A program made the position numbers and the translations under genes. Below, piece after piece: positions 15,302 through 21,300 of a stretch of DNA of 21,300 bases. Position 1 is the stretch's first letter, and each line of letters begins with the position of its first letter. This DNA is from Microbacterium sp. (lineage in GTDB: Bacteria > Actinomycetota > Actinomycetes > Actinomycetales > Microbacteriaceae), in the NCBI GenBank assembly GCA_003248845.1, contig QFPD01000003.1, positions 1 to 21,300 on the forward strand, written 5' to 3'. The notes beneath the pieces were generated by a model that saw only the letters and a program-made list of their open reading frames with translations, was not told the DNA's origin and searched no databases.

Positions 15302-15943
15302 GTGACCGCCGCATGGCTCGATTCCCTCGCGGCGACGCCCTGGGCGCTCGTGATCCTGTTCGTCCTGGTCGTCGCCGATGCGCTCCTCGTAGTCGTCCCG
15401 GGTGAGGCCGCGGTCACGGCGTACGGCGCCCTCGCGGTCGCCCACGGCACGCCGGCGCTGTGGGCGGTGATCGCCGTCGCGGCATCCGCCGCGCTCTGCG
15501 GCGACGCGCTCTGCTACCTCGTCGGCCGTACCGTCGGCACGACCAGGTGGGCCTGGATGCAGCGCCCACGCATTCAGTCCACGTTCCTGTGGGCGCAGCG
15601 GCGACTCCACGATCGAGCCGCGCTCGTGCTGTTCACAGCGCGCTTCGTCCCCTTCGCGCGCCTCGCTGTCGGCGTGACCGCCGGGGCAACGCGCGTGCGA
15701 GCGCGCCGCTTCTTCGCCCTCGCCGCGTGTGCGGCGACGGCATGGGCCGCGTATCAGGCGCTCATCGGCGCCGCCATCGCGGCGATCCTGCCGGGCGGGC
15801 CCGTCGTGGCCGTCGTGGTGTCCGTCGCCGTCGCCATCGCCACCGGCGGGGCGATCGATGCGCTCCTCGCGCGGCGGATGCGGACTCAGGCGCCGAGTGC
15901 GTCCGCGCCCCACTCGGGCGGGCCGTCGGAACCGGCCGGATAG
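15302..15943 (+). CDS. DedA/VTT family membrane protein
   Basis: A 213-residue polytopic inner-membrane protein of the DedA (SNARE-associated/VTT) family, whose members act as lipid scramblases or undecaprenyl-phosphate/phospholipid flippases. The first helix is about 14-32, followed by the family element VVPGEAAVTAYGALA with E35, a second helix (about 52-74), a cytosolic loop, and the signature ARFVPFARLAVGVTAGATR with R114 and R120. Further helices are at about 138-163 and 166-190, and the tail is Ser/Pro-rich. The start is GTG 15302 behind a -10-like box with 6-nt spacing. The last 58 bp overlap the 3' end of the convergent G6PD-like gene, an unusual amount for convergent genes. Confidence 0.88.
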   Translation: MTAAWLDSLAATPWALVILFVLVVADALLVVVPGEAAVTAYGALAVAHGTPALWAVIAVAASAALCGDALCYLVGRTVGTTRWAWMQRPRIQSTFLWAQRRLHDRAALVLFTARFVPFARLAVGVTAGATRVRARRFFALAACAATAWAAYQALIGAAIAAILPGGPVVAVVVSVAVAIATGGAIDALLARRMRTQAPSASAPHSGGPSEPAG

Positions 15944-17265
15944 TCCTCGAGCGGGACATCACCGCGGCGCCAGGCGTCGCGGATCGGCTGAACGATCCGC
16001 CAGCATTCCTCCGCGGCGTCACCGCGGACGGACAGCATCGCATCGCCGTCGAGGATCGCGGCCAGCACCTCGACGTAGGCGCGATGGGCCCCGAGCCCGA
16101 GGTCCGCCTCCAGCGTCGCGCGGTGGAGCGAGAACGGGTCGTCACCGCCGTTCACCGAGACCTCGAGGCCGAGGCGGTCGGGCCCGAGCGAGATCCGGAC
16201 GACGCCGCCCCGCGCGTCGCCCGTGAAACCCGTCGGCAGGTGCCGCACGGGGCGCAGGGCGACCGTGATCTCCGCCGTCTTCGCACCGAGCGCCTTTCCG
16301 GAACGGAGCGTGAACGGCACGCCCGCCCACCGGGCGTTGCGCACCTCGAAGACGACCAGTGCGAGGGTCTCGGTCTCGAGCGCGGGGTCCACGCCGGGCT
16401 CGTCGACGTACGCGGGCAGGTCCTCCCCGCCCGCCGCCCCCGCGATGTACCGGGCACGGTGCGAGAAGCGCACCGGGTTGTCCTCCCACACCCGCACGGC
16501 GCGCAGGACCGCGGATGTCGCCGAGCGCACGTCCTCGGCGGACAGGGCTGCGGGCGGCTCCATCGCGAGGATGGCGAGGACCTGCAGCAGCTGACTCTGG
16601 ATCATGTCGTCGAGCGCGCCTGCGTGGTCGTAGAACGCCGCCCGCCCCTCGAGACCGAGCGTCTCGTCGAATCGGATCTCGACGCGCTCGACGTGCTCGG
16701 CCGACCAGATCGACTCGAACACGCGATTCGCGAAGCGCACACCGAGGATGTCGAGAACGGTCGAGCGCCCGAGGAAGTGGTCCACGCGGAAGATGCGCTC
16801 CTCCGGCAGGAGCGCGGAAAGGACCCGGTTCAGCTCACGCGCGCTCTCCTCGTCGTCTCCGAAGGGCTTCTCCAGAGCGAGGATCGCCCCGTCCGGCAGC
16901 TCCCCCGGGGCCAGGGCTGCGCACGCCGCTGCTGCGGCGGCGGGCGGCACGGCGAAGTACAGCACGAGGCGCCCGGCGGTGGCATCCTCGATCACGCGGC
17001 GCAGCCCGGGGGCCGTCGTCGCATCAACCGCCAGATAGGGGGTGGATGCCACGGAGGCGAAGGCATCCTCCGCGCCCGCCTCGCGGAAGGCCTCGCGCAC
17101 GCGTCGACGCCACTGCGCGTCGCTGAGCTCGGTGCGCCCCGCGCCGACGAGATGGATCCGTCGGTCCGGCTGCGCCTGCAGCAGCTCGGCGAGTGCAGGG
17201 AGCAGCAGCCGCCGCGCGAGGTCGCCGCTCGCACCGATGATCACCAGGGTCTGCTCGCCGCTCAA
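15886..17265 (-). CDS. Glucose-6-phosphate dehydrogenase-like protein with altered active site
   Basis: A 459-residue protein of the G6PD family: GASGDLARR (11-19), EKPFGDDEESARELN (132-146), the signature at RVDHFLGRSTVLDI (160-173), RFANRVFE, and RSGKALGAKTAEI (321-333). The fold is clear, but key residues differ. The signature DHYLGKE reads DHFLGRS, so the substrate-binding Lys is R167. In the segment normally ending QNHLLQ, the catalytic base His is Gln (Q225 in MIQSQLLQ). Normal G6P oxidation is therefore doubtful; a paralogue with another substrate or a non-catalytic role is possible. I chose the TTG at 17265 since TATCGT lies 6 nt upstream and the protein then starts SGEQTLVIIGASG. It is divergent from the GH15 gene. 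Confidence 0.85.
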   Translation of the reverse strand: MSGEQTLVIIGASGDLARRLLLPALAELLQAQPDRRIHLVGAGRTELSDAQWRRRVREAFREAGAEDAFASVASTPYLAVDATTAPGLRRVIEDATAGRLVLYFAVPPAAAAAACAALAPGELPDGAILALEKPFGDDEESARELNRVLSALLPEERIFRVDHFLGRSTVLDILGVRFANRVFESIWSAEHVERVEIRFDETLGLEGRAAFYDHAGALDDMIQSQLLQVLAILAMEPPAALSAEDVRSATSAVLRAVRVWEDNPVRFSHRARYIAGAAGGEDLPAYVDEPGVDPALETETLALVVFEVRNARWAGVPFTLRSGKALGAKTAEITVALRPVRHLPTGFTGDARGGVVRISLGPDRLGLEVSVNGGDDPFSLHRATLEADLGLGAHRAYVEVLAAILDGDAMLSVRGDAAEECWRIVQPIRDAWRRGDVPLEDYPAGSDGPPEWGADALGA

Positions 17266-17318
17266 ATCGCCACGATAGGCCCGCGCGTGCAGACCGCCCA
17301 AGCGGGCAGAATCGACAC
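17266..17318. promoter_or_regulatory. Divergent leaderless promoters, G6PD-like / GH15
   Basis: The 53-bp gap carries TATCGT (17277-17272, minus) followed by 6 nt and a TTG start, and CAGAAT (17307-17312, plus) followed by 6 nt and a GTG start. Both fit a leaderless arrangement. No -35 consensus is evident. Confidence 0.5.
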
Positions 17319-19130
17319 GTGCCGGTCAGCTACACTCCCCCGACTCTCGCGGACTACGCCCTCCTCAGCAACAGCCGCACCGCGGCACTCGTCTCGCGCG
17401 ACGGCGCCGTCGACTGGCTGTGCCTGCCGCGCTTCGACCGGGCATCGGTGTTCGGCGCCCTGCTCGGCGACGCCGCGCAGGGGCAATGGCATCTGCGGCC
17501 GACGGACTCCGGCGCGGAGTCCACGCGACGCTACGACGGCGACACCTTCATCCTCGTGACGCGCTGGAGCACCCCGACGGGCGTCGCCGAGGTACGCGAC
17601 TTCCTCGTCGTCCCCCCACACGGACACGAAGCGGATGAGCGGGTCGATCTCGTGCGACGCGTCGTCGGCGTCTCCGGCGACGTGACCTTCACGCAGGACG
17701 TGCGGCTGCGCTTCGACTATGCGCGCGCTCTGCCCTGGCTGCGGCAGACCGGAGACGCCGACGCGCCGGAGCTGACGGCGATCGCCGGACCGGATGCCGT
17801 CCTCCTGCGCGGGGCCCGCGTGGATGCCACCGATCACGTCCACCGCGGCGAGATCACCGTCACCGCCGGCGAAACGCGCGATCTCGTGCTGACGTGGCAT
17901 CCGTCGCACCGCCCCGCGCCTGCGCCGCTCGTCGTCGCAGAGGCCGTCGCGCGCACGGAGCAGTGGTGGGCGCAGTGGGCGGCACACATCCGCGTCGAGG
18001 GTCCGCACCGCGATGTCGTCGTCCGCTCCCTGCTGACGCTGCGCGCCCTCACACACCACGACACCGGCGGGATCATCGCGGCGCCGACGACCTCGCTGCC
18101 CGAGCAGTTCGGCGGCGAGCGCAACTGGGACTACCGCTACGTGTGGCTGCGCGACGCGTCCCTGACGATCGAGGTGCTCCTCGCGCGCGGGTTCCAGCAC
18201 GTCGTGCAGCATTGGCAGCACTGGCTGCTGCGCGCGATCGCGGGCGATCCCGCCGATCTGCAGATCGTGTACGGCATCGCCGGCGAGCGCGACCTCGTCG
18301 AACGTGAGCTCCCGTCGCTTCCGGGATACCGGGGCGCGGCGCCCGTGCGCATCGGCAACGGCGCGGCGACCCAGTATCAGGCCGACGTGATCGGCGAGGT
18401 CCTCTCCGCGCTCGCGGCGGCGCGCGACGCCGACGTGCCCGAGGCTGCGCTGTCGTGGCCGCTCGAGCGCGCGCTGCTGCGCCGCGCTGAAGCGCGACTC
18501 GACGAGCCCGACCGCGGCATCTGGGAGATCCGCGGAGATCCGCGCATGTTCACGCACTCGCGGGCGATGGTGTGGACCGCGTTCGACCGCGGCATCCGAG
18601 GCGTCCGCACGCACGGACTGGACGCGCCGAAGGGAACGGTGACGCGCTGGGAGCGTATCCGTGCGCGTCTGCGTGAGGAGATCGACAATCACGGTGTGAG
18701 CGCGAGCGGGCACTTCGTGCAGCACCGCGATACGGACGCCGTGGATGCCTCCCTGCTGCTCCTGCCGGTCTACGGCTTCTGCGCAGCCGACGACCCGCGG
18801 ATGCTCGCGACCGTCGCCGAGATCGAGCGCACGCTCATGCCAGACGGACTCGTTCTGCGCTATCGCACCGAATCAGGGGTCGACGGTCTCGAGGGACAGG
18901 AGAACCCGTTCCTCGCGTGCTCGCTGTGGCTCGTCGAGCAGTACGCCGCCTCGGGACGGGTCGCCGACGCCCGGACGCTGCTCGAGCGTGTCTGCGCGTG
19001 CGCCAACGATCTCGGCCTCTTCTCGGAGGAGTACGACGTGCGCGCCGGGCGCCAAGCGGGGAACATGCCGCAGGCGCTCACCCACCTTGCACTCGTCCGC
19101 GCGGCCGACGCCGTACGGCGCGCCAGCTGA
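17319..19130 (+). CDS. GH15 glycoside hydrolase (glucoamylase/trehalase-like)
   Basis: A 603-residue GH15 protein: an N-terminal beta-domain opening DYALLSNSRTAALVSRDGAV, then a catalytic (alpha/alpha)6 barrel with the conserved QFGGERNWDYRYVWLRDAS (263-281). The general acid is E403 in RGIWEIRG and the probable base is E570 in GLFSEEYD. There is no signal peptide, so it is intracellular. The family includes glucoamylases and the mycobacterial-type GH15 trehalases; it cleaves an alpha-glucosidic bond releasing glucose. The N-terminus is that of the trehalase-like group, but trehalase cannot be distinguished from glucan hydrolase by eye. Its divergent partner is the G6PD-like gene, so glucose release and downstream sugar handling may be linked; that is inference. 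Confidence 0.93.
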   Translation: MPVSYTPPTLADYALLSNSRTAALVSRDGAVDWLCLPRFDRASVFGALLGDAAQGQWHLRPTDSGAESTRRYDGDTFILVTRWSTPTGVAEVRDFLVVPPHGHEADERVDLVRRVVGVSGDVTFTQDVRLRFDYARALPWLRQTGDADAPELTAIAGPDAVLLRGARVDATDHVHRGEITVTAGETRDLVLTWHPSHRPAPAPLVVAEAVARTEQWWAQWAAHIRVEGPHRDVVVRSLLTLRALTHHDTGGIIAAPTTSLPEQFGGERNWDYRYVWLRDASLTIEVLLARGFQHVVQHWQHWLLRAIAGDPADLQIVYGIAGERDLVERELPSLPGYRGAAPVRIGNGAATQYQADVIGEVLSALAAARDADVPEAALSWPLERALLRRAEARLDEPDRGIWEIRGDPRMFTHSRAMVWTAFDRGIRGVRTHGLDAPKGTVTRWERIRARLREEIDNHGVSASGHFVQHRDTDAVDASLLLLPVYGFCAADDPRMLATVAEIERTLMPDGLVLRYRTESGVDGLEGQENPFLACSLWLVEQYAASGRVADARTLLERVCACANDLGLFSEEYDVRAGRQAGNMPQALTHLALVRAADAVRRAS

Positions 19131-19172
19131 GGAGACGCGCCGCGCCGCTCCGAGAAGGCATCGCGGGTGTCG

Positions 19173-19184
19173 GACAATGAAGAA
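19173..19184 (+). promoter_or_regulatory. Leaderless -10 box deciding the amidotransferase start
   Basis: GACAAT (19173-19178) is followed by 6 nt and GTG 19185. An alternative GTG at 19167 lacks any such box and any Shine-Dalgarno. The first base departs from TAnnnT. Confidence 0.35.
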
Positions 19185-19916
19185 GTGACCCGACTCCCCC
19201 GCATCGCCATGCCCGCTCGTCTCTCCGGTGCCGAGGGCGCCGATGCGCGGGTGGGCCTCGCGAACGTGATCTTCGACGACGTCGCGGCACTCGTCCGCGC
19301 GGAGGCGCTCGATGTCGTCGTGGTGCGGGGTGCCGATCTCACGGGATTCGACGGCGTCGTGCTGCCCGGCGGCGGCGACATCGACCCCGCCCGCTACGGC
19401 GGCGACGCCGCAGCACCCGTCTACGACGTCAACGACGCGCAGGATGATCTCGACTTCGCCGTGACAGCGGCGGCCGTCGCCGCAGGGCTCCCCATCCTCG
19501 GAGTGTGCCGCGGGCTGCAGGTGCTCAACGTCGCCTTCGGCGGCACGCTCGTCGAAGACCTCCCCGTCCGCGACGACGACGTCAGGCACACCCCGGGGGA
19601 CGACGGCTGCGGCGAACTGGAGTGGACGTGGCATCCCGTCGAAGTCGTGCCGACCTCGCGGCTGCGCGGCGAGGTGGATGCCGACGAGATCGCCGTCGCA
19701 TCGGGACACCACCAGGCCATTCGAGAGCTCGGCGCGGGCCTCACCGCCACGGCGGTCGCCGCCGACGGCGTCATCGAGGCGGTCGAGCACGCCGAGCTGC
19801 CGATCGTCGCGGTGCAATGGCACCCCGAAGCCGAGGGGACCCCCGCGCAGCTCGCAGGAGCCCCCTTCGCCGTCTTCGCCGATCTCGTCCGCTCGCGCCG
19901 GCTCACCCCGCGCTGA
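19185..19916 (+). CDS. Gamma-glutamyl-GABA hydrolase family (class I amidotransferase-like, peptidase C26)
   Basis: A 243-residue class-I glutamine-amidotransferase fold. The nucleophile is C108 in ILGVCRGLQVLN, and the other triad members are H213 and E215 in VQWHPEAE. The LPGGGDIDPARYGG (60-73) and GHHQAI (174-179) segments are typical of the PuuD-type gamma-glutamyl-GABA hydrolase subgroup. It would release glutamate from a gamma-glutamyl amide in the cytoplasm. No other putrescine/spermidine pathway gene is seen here, so the actual substrate remains open. The GTG at 19185 is preferred over the GTG at 19167 from promoter spacing; the difference is 6 residues. It follows the GH15 gene by 54 bp and converges on the FMN reductase gene with a 14-bp gap. 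Confidence 0.9.
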   Translation: MTRLPRIAMPARLSGAEGADARVGLANVIFDDVAALVRAEALDVVVVRGADLTGFDGVVLPGGGDIDPARYGGDAAAPVYDVNDAQDDLDFAVTAAAVAAGLPILGVCRGLQVLNVAFGGTLVEDLPVRDDDVRHTPGDDGCGELEWTWHPVEVVPTSRLRGEVDADEIAVASGHHQAIRELGAGLTATAVAADGVIEAVEHAELPIVAVQWHPEAEGTPAQLAGAPFAVFADLVRSRRLTPR

Positions 19917-19930
19917 CCGCGAACGCGCGA

Positions 19931-20614
19931 CTATTCGCCCGCCAGCCCGCCCAGCAGGTGTCCGCCGCCAGACGCGTTGCCGCCGCCGATCAGCCGCTGG
20001 AAGCTGTCCAGATAGTTCTCCGGGGCGAACGGGTCGCCGCCTGTCGCCGGCGTGCGCCGCGCGACGGCCTCGGCGAGCTCCCGCGCGCCCTTCTCGACAC
20101 GGGCGCTCAGCGGCGCGACCTGGTCGGCCGCCCCACCCCAGTCGCTCGACGCGGCGAACACGCCCGTCGAGACGGCGTCTGCGTGGAGGTAGGCGAACAG
20201 CGGGCGGATCGCGTAGTCGATCGCGAGCGAGTGCCGCGCCGTTCCGGCGTTGGCCCCGATCAAGACGGGCATTCCGGTGAGGGCATCAGGGTCGAGCACG
20301 TCGATGAACGACTTGAACAGGCCCGAGTAGCTCGTGGAGAAGATCGGCGTCACCGCGATCAGCGCGTCGGCAGAGACGACGGTGTTGATCGCCGACTCCA
20401 GCGCGGGCGGCGCAAACCCCGTGAGCAGATTGTTCGTGATGTCGTGGGCGAGATCACGCAACTCGATCGTGTCGACGGATGCCGTGATTCCCCGCTCCGC
20501 GAGCTGGGTGACGGTCGCCGCAGCGAGCCGATCGGCGAGCATGCGCGTCGAGGACGGGTTCGACAGCCCTGCCGCGACGACCGCGATCCGGCGGGGAGAG
20601 GTGTCGGTGCTCAT
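19931..20614 (-). CDS. LLM-partnered FMN reductase, CE1759 type
   Basis: A 227-residue NADPH-dependent FMN reductase with a flavodoxin-like fold. The N-terminal flavin phosphate-binding loop is AAGLSNPSSTRMLADRL (14-30), followed by TPIFSTSYSGLFKSFID (89-105) typical of the family. The C-terminal 35 residues are Gly-rich and low in complexity. The ATG at 20614 overlaps the stop of the LLM oxidoreductase gene (ATGA at 20611-20614), giving a tightly coupled operon, as in the known CE1758/CE1759-type pair where the function is undefined. It would supply reduced FMN to the neighbouring monooxygenase. The assignment to this subgroup is by recall of the family and its partner, not by search. Confidence 0.85.
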   Translation of the reverse strand: MSTDTSPRRIAVVAAGLSNPSSTRMLADRLAAATVTQLAERGITASVDTIELRDLAHDITNNLLTGFAPPALESAINTVVSADALIAVTPIFSTSYSGLFKSFIDVLDPDALTGMPVLIGANAGTARHSLAIDYAIRPLFAYLHADAVSTGVFAASSDWGGAADQVAPLSARVEKGARELAEAVARRTPATGGDPFAPENYLDSFQRLIGGGNASGGGHLLGGLAGE

Positions 20615-21300
20615 CGCGCGGCCGCCGCTCCGAACGCCGCTCCCGCAGGCGCGGGCACGTCCTGATAGGGCGACGGGCCGGACAGGTTGTCGCCGCGATT
20701 CGCGCGGGGCGTCGCCTGACGGCTCGGACCGTCGCCGTACGTCTCGCGGACGCGCGCGGCGTGGGTCGGGGCATCCGGCACGTTCGCGGGACGGTTCTGC
20801 GCGAGCTCCTTGCGGAGGACGGGCACGACCTCGCCGCCGAGGAAGTCGAGCTGCTCGAGCACCGTCTTCAGGGGCAGGCCCGCGTGATCCATCAGGAACA
20901 GCTGCCGCTGGTAGTCGCCGAAAAGGTCGCGCATGCCGGCGTACCGGTCGATGACCTGCTGGGGTGAGCCGACCGTCAACGGGGTCATCTCGGTGAAGTC
21001 CTCCATCGACGGGCCGTGCCCGTAGACCGGGGCGTTGTCGAAGTACGGACGGAACTGCTTCACGGCATCCTGCGAGTTCTTCGCGATGAACGCCTGCCCA
21101 CCGAGGCCGACGATGGCCGTCTCGGGCGCACCGTGTCCGTAGTGCTCCCAACGCTGGCGGTAGAGACCGATGAGCCGCTGGTAGTGCTCGGCGGGCCAGA
21201 AGATGTTGTTTGCGAAGAAGCCGTCGCCGTAGTAGGCGGCCTGTTCGGCGATCTCGGGCGTGCGGATCGAGCCGTGCCACACGAACGGCGCGACGCCGTC
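20611..21300 (-). CDS. LLM class flavin-dependent oxidoreductase, CE1758 type (N-terminus missing)
   Basis: The C-terminal 229 residues of a luciferase-like monooxygenase; the N-terminal flavin-binding half lies beyond the right edge. Visible are WHGSIRTPEIAEQAAYYGDGFF, trimmed to HGSIRTPEIAEQAAYYG as the recognisable core, then QRLIGLYRQRWEHYGHG and the GSPQQVIDRYAGMRDLFGD segment (binding of a cofactor-loop region) typical of LLM proteins. The last about 60 residues (RPANVPDAPTHAARVRETYG onward) form a Pro/Ala/Ser-rich tail of low complexity. It would use reduced FMN from the downstream reductase to oxygenate an unknown substrate. The pair is conserved in Corynebacterium and other actinobacteria. 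Confidence 0.85.
   Translation of the reverse strand, partial: DGVAPFVWHGSIRTPEIAEQAAYYGDGFFANNIFWPAEHYQRLIGLYRQRWEHYGHGAPETAIVGLGGQAFIAKNSQDAVKQFRPYFDNAPVYGHGPSMEDFTEMTPLTVGSPQQVIDRYAGMRDLFGDYQRQLFLMDHAGLPLKTVLEQLDFLGGEVVPVLRKELAQNRPANVPDAPTHAARVRETYGDGPSRQATPRANRGDNLSGPSPYQDVPAPAGAAFGAAAAR

Noticed and set aside
15460..17559. Plus-strand open frame of 699 codons spanning DedA, the G6PD-like gene and the GH15 start
   Set aside because: It crosses three real genes in other frames and reads as a shadow of the minus-strand G6PD-like coding sequence.

Overview
The window is high-GC (about 70%), gene-dense chromosomal DNA of an actinobacterium. Gene content and order (dapB, thyA-dfrA, dapA-rnj, pnp with a TTG start, DUF5302, an MgtA-like GT4, a CE1758/CE1759-type LLM/FMN-reductase pair), frequent GTG/TTG starts and many leaderless promoters point to Microbacteriaceae, most likely Microbacterium. 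I see no tRNA, rRNA, CRISPR array, phage or insertion sequence. It reads as core and near-core chromosome rather than an island.

Layout. 1-8.8 kb holds lysine/peptidoglycan and nucleotide genes among small housekeeping genes: the RNase J start and dapA (minus), an SDR (minus), a NUDIX hydrolase (plus), thyA-dfrA (minus), a plus-strand run of thioredoxin-like protein / DUF4395 / OsmC / TIGR01777 epimerase-like protein, dapB with a small TPR-like membrane protein (minus), a GNAT (plus), and a histidine phosphatase (minus). 8.9-12.5 kb holds an aldo/keto reductase-like protein that has lost its catalytic tetrad, then a strong hairpin terminator and polynucleotide phosphorylase (minus). 12.8-13.2 kb has two small plus-strand genes. 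13.2-17.3 kb has a GT4 glycosyltransferase fused to an SGNH hydrolase (minus), a DedA-family membrane protein (plus), and a G6PD-like protein with altered catalytic residues (minus). 17.3-21.3 kb has a GH15 glucoamylase/trehalase-like hydrolase, a class-I amidotransferase (plus), and an LLM flavin oxidoreductase with its FMN reductase partner (minus, LLM gene cut by the window end).

How they work together. DapA and DapB catalyse consecutive steps to diaminopimelate. ThyA and DHFR are translationally close and complete the folate cycle. The thioredoxin/DUF4395/OsmC group looks like a thiol redox or peroxide-handling unit. The GH15 gene and the G6PD-like gene are divergent, which suggests linked sugar metabolism. 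The LLM/FMN-reductase pair overlaps by ATGA and is probably a two-component flavin system.

Main signals beyond ordinary annotation: (1) the heptamer GGATGCC/GGCATCC is strongly over-represented (about 43 copies by eye), occurs in all reading frames and in both arms of the pnp terminator; (2) many starts show a -10-like box exactly 6 nt before the start codon, including an almost fully superimposed divergent pair at dapB/GNAT; (3) two likely pseudoenzymes or repurposed enzymes (AKR and G6PD families); (4) a GT4-SGNH fusion.
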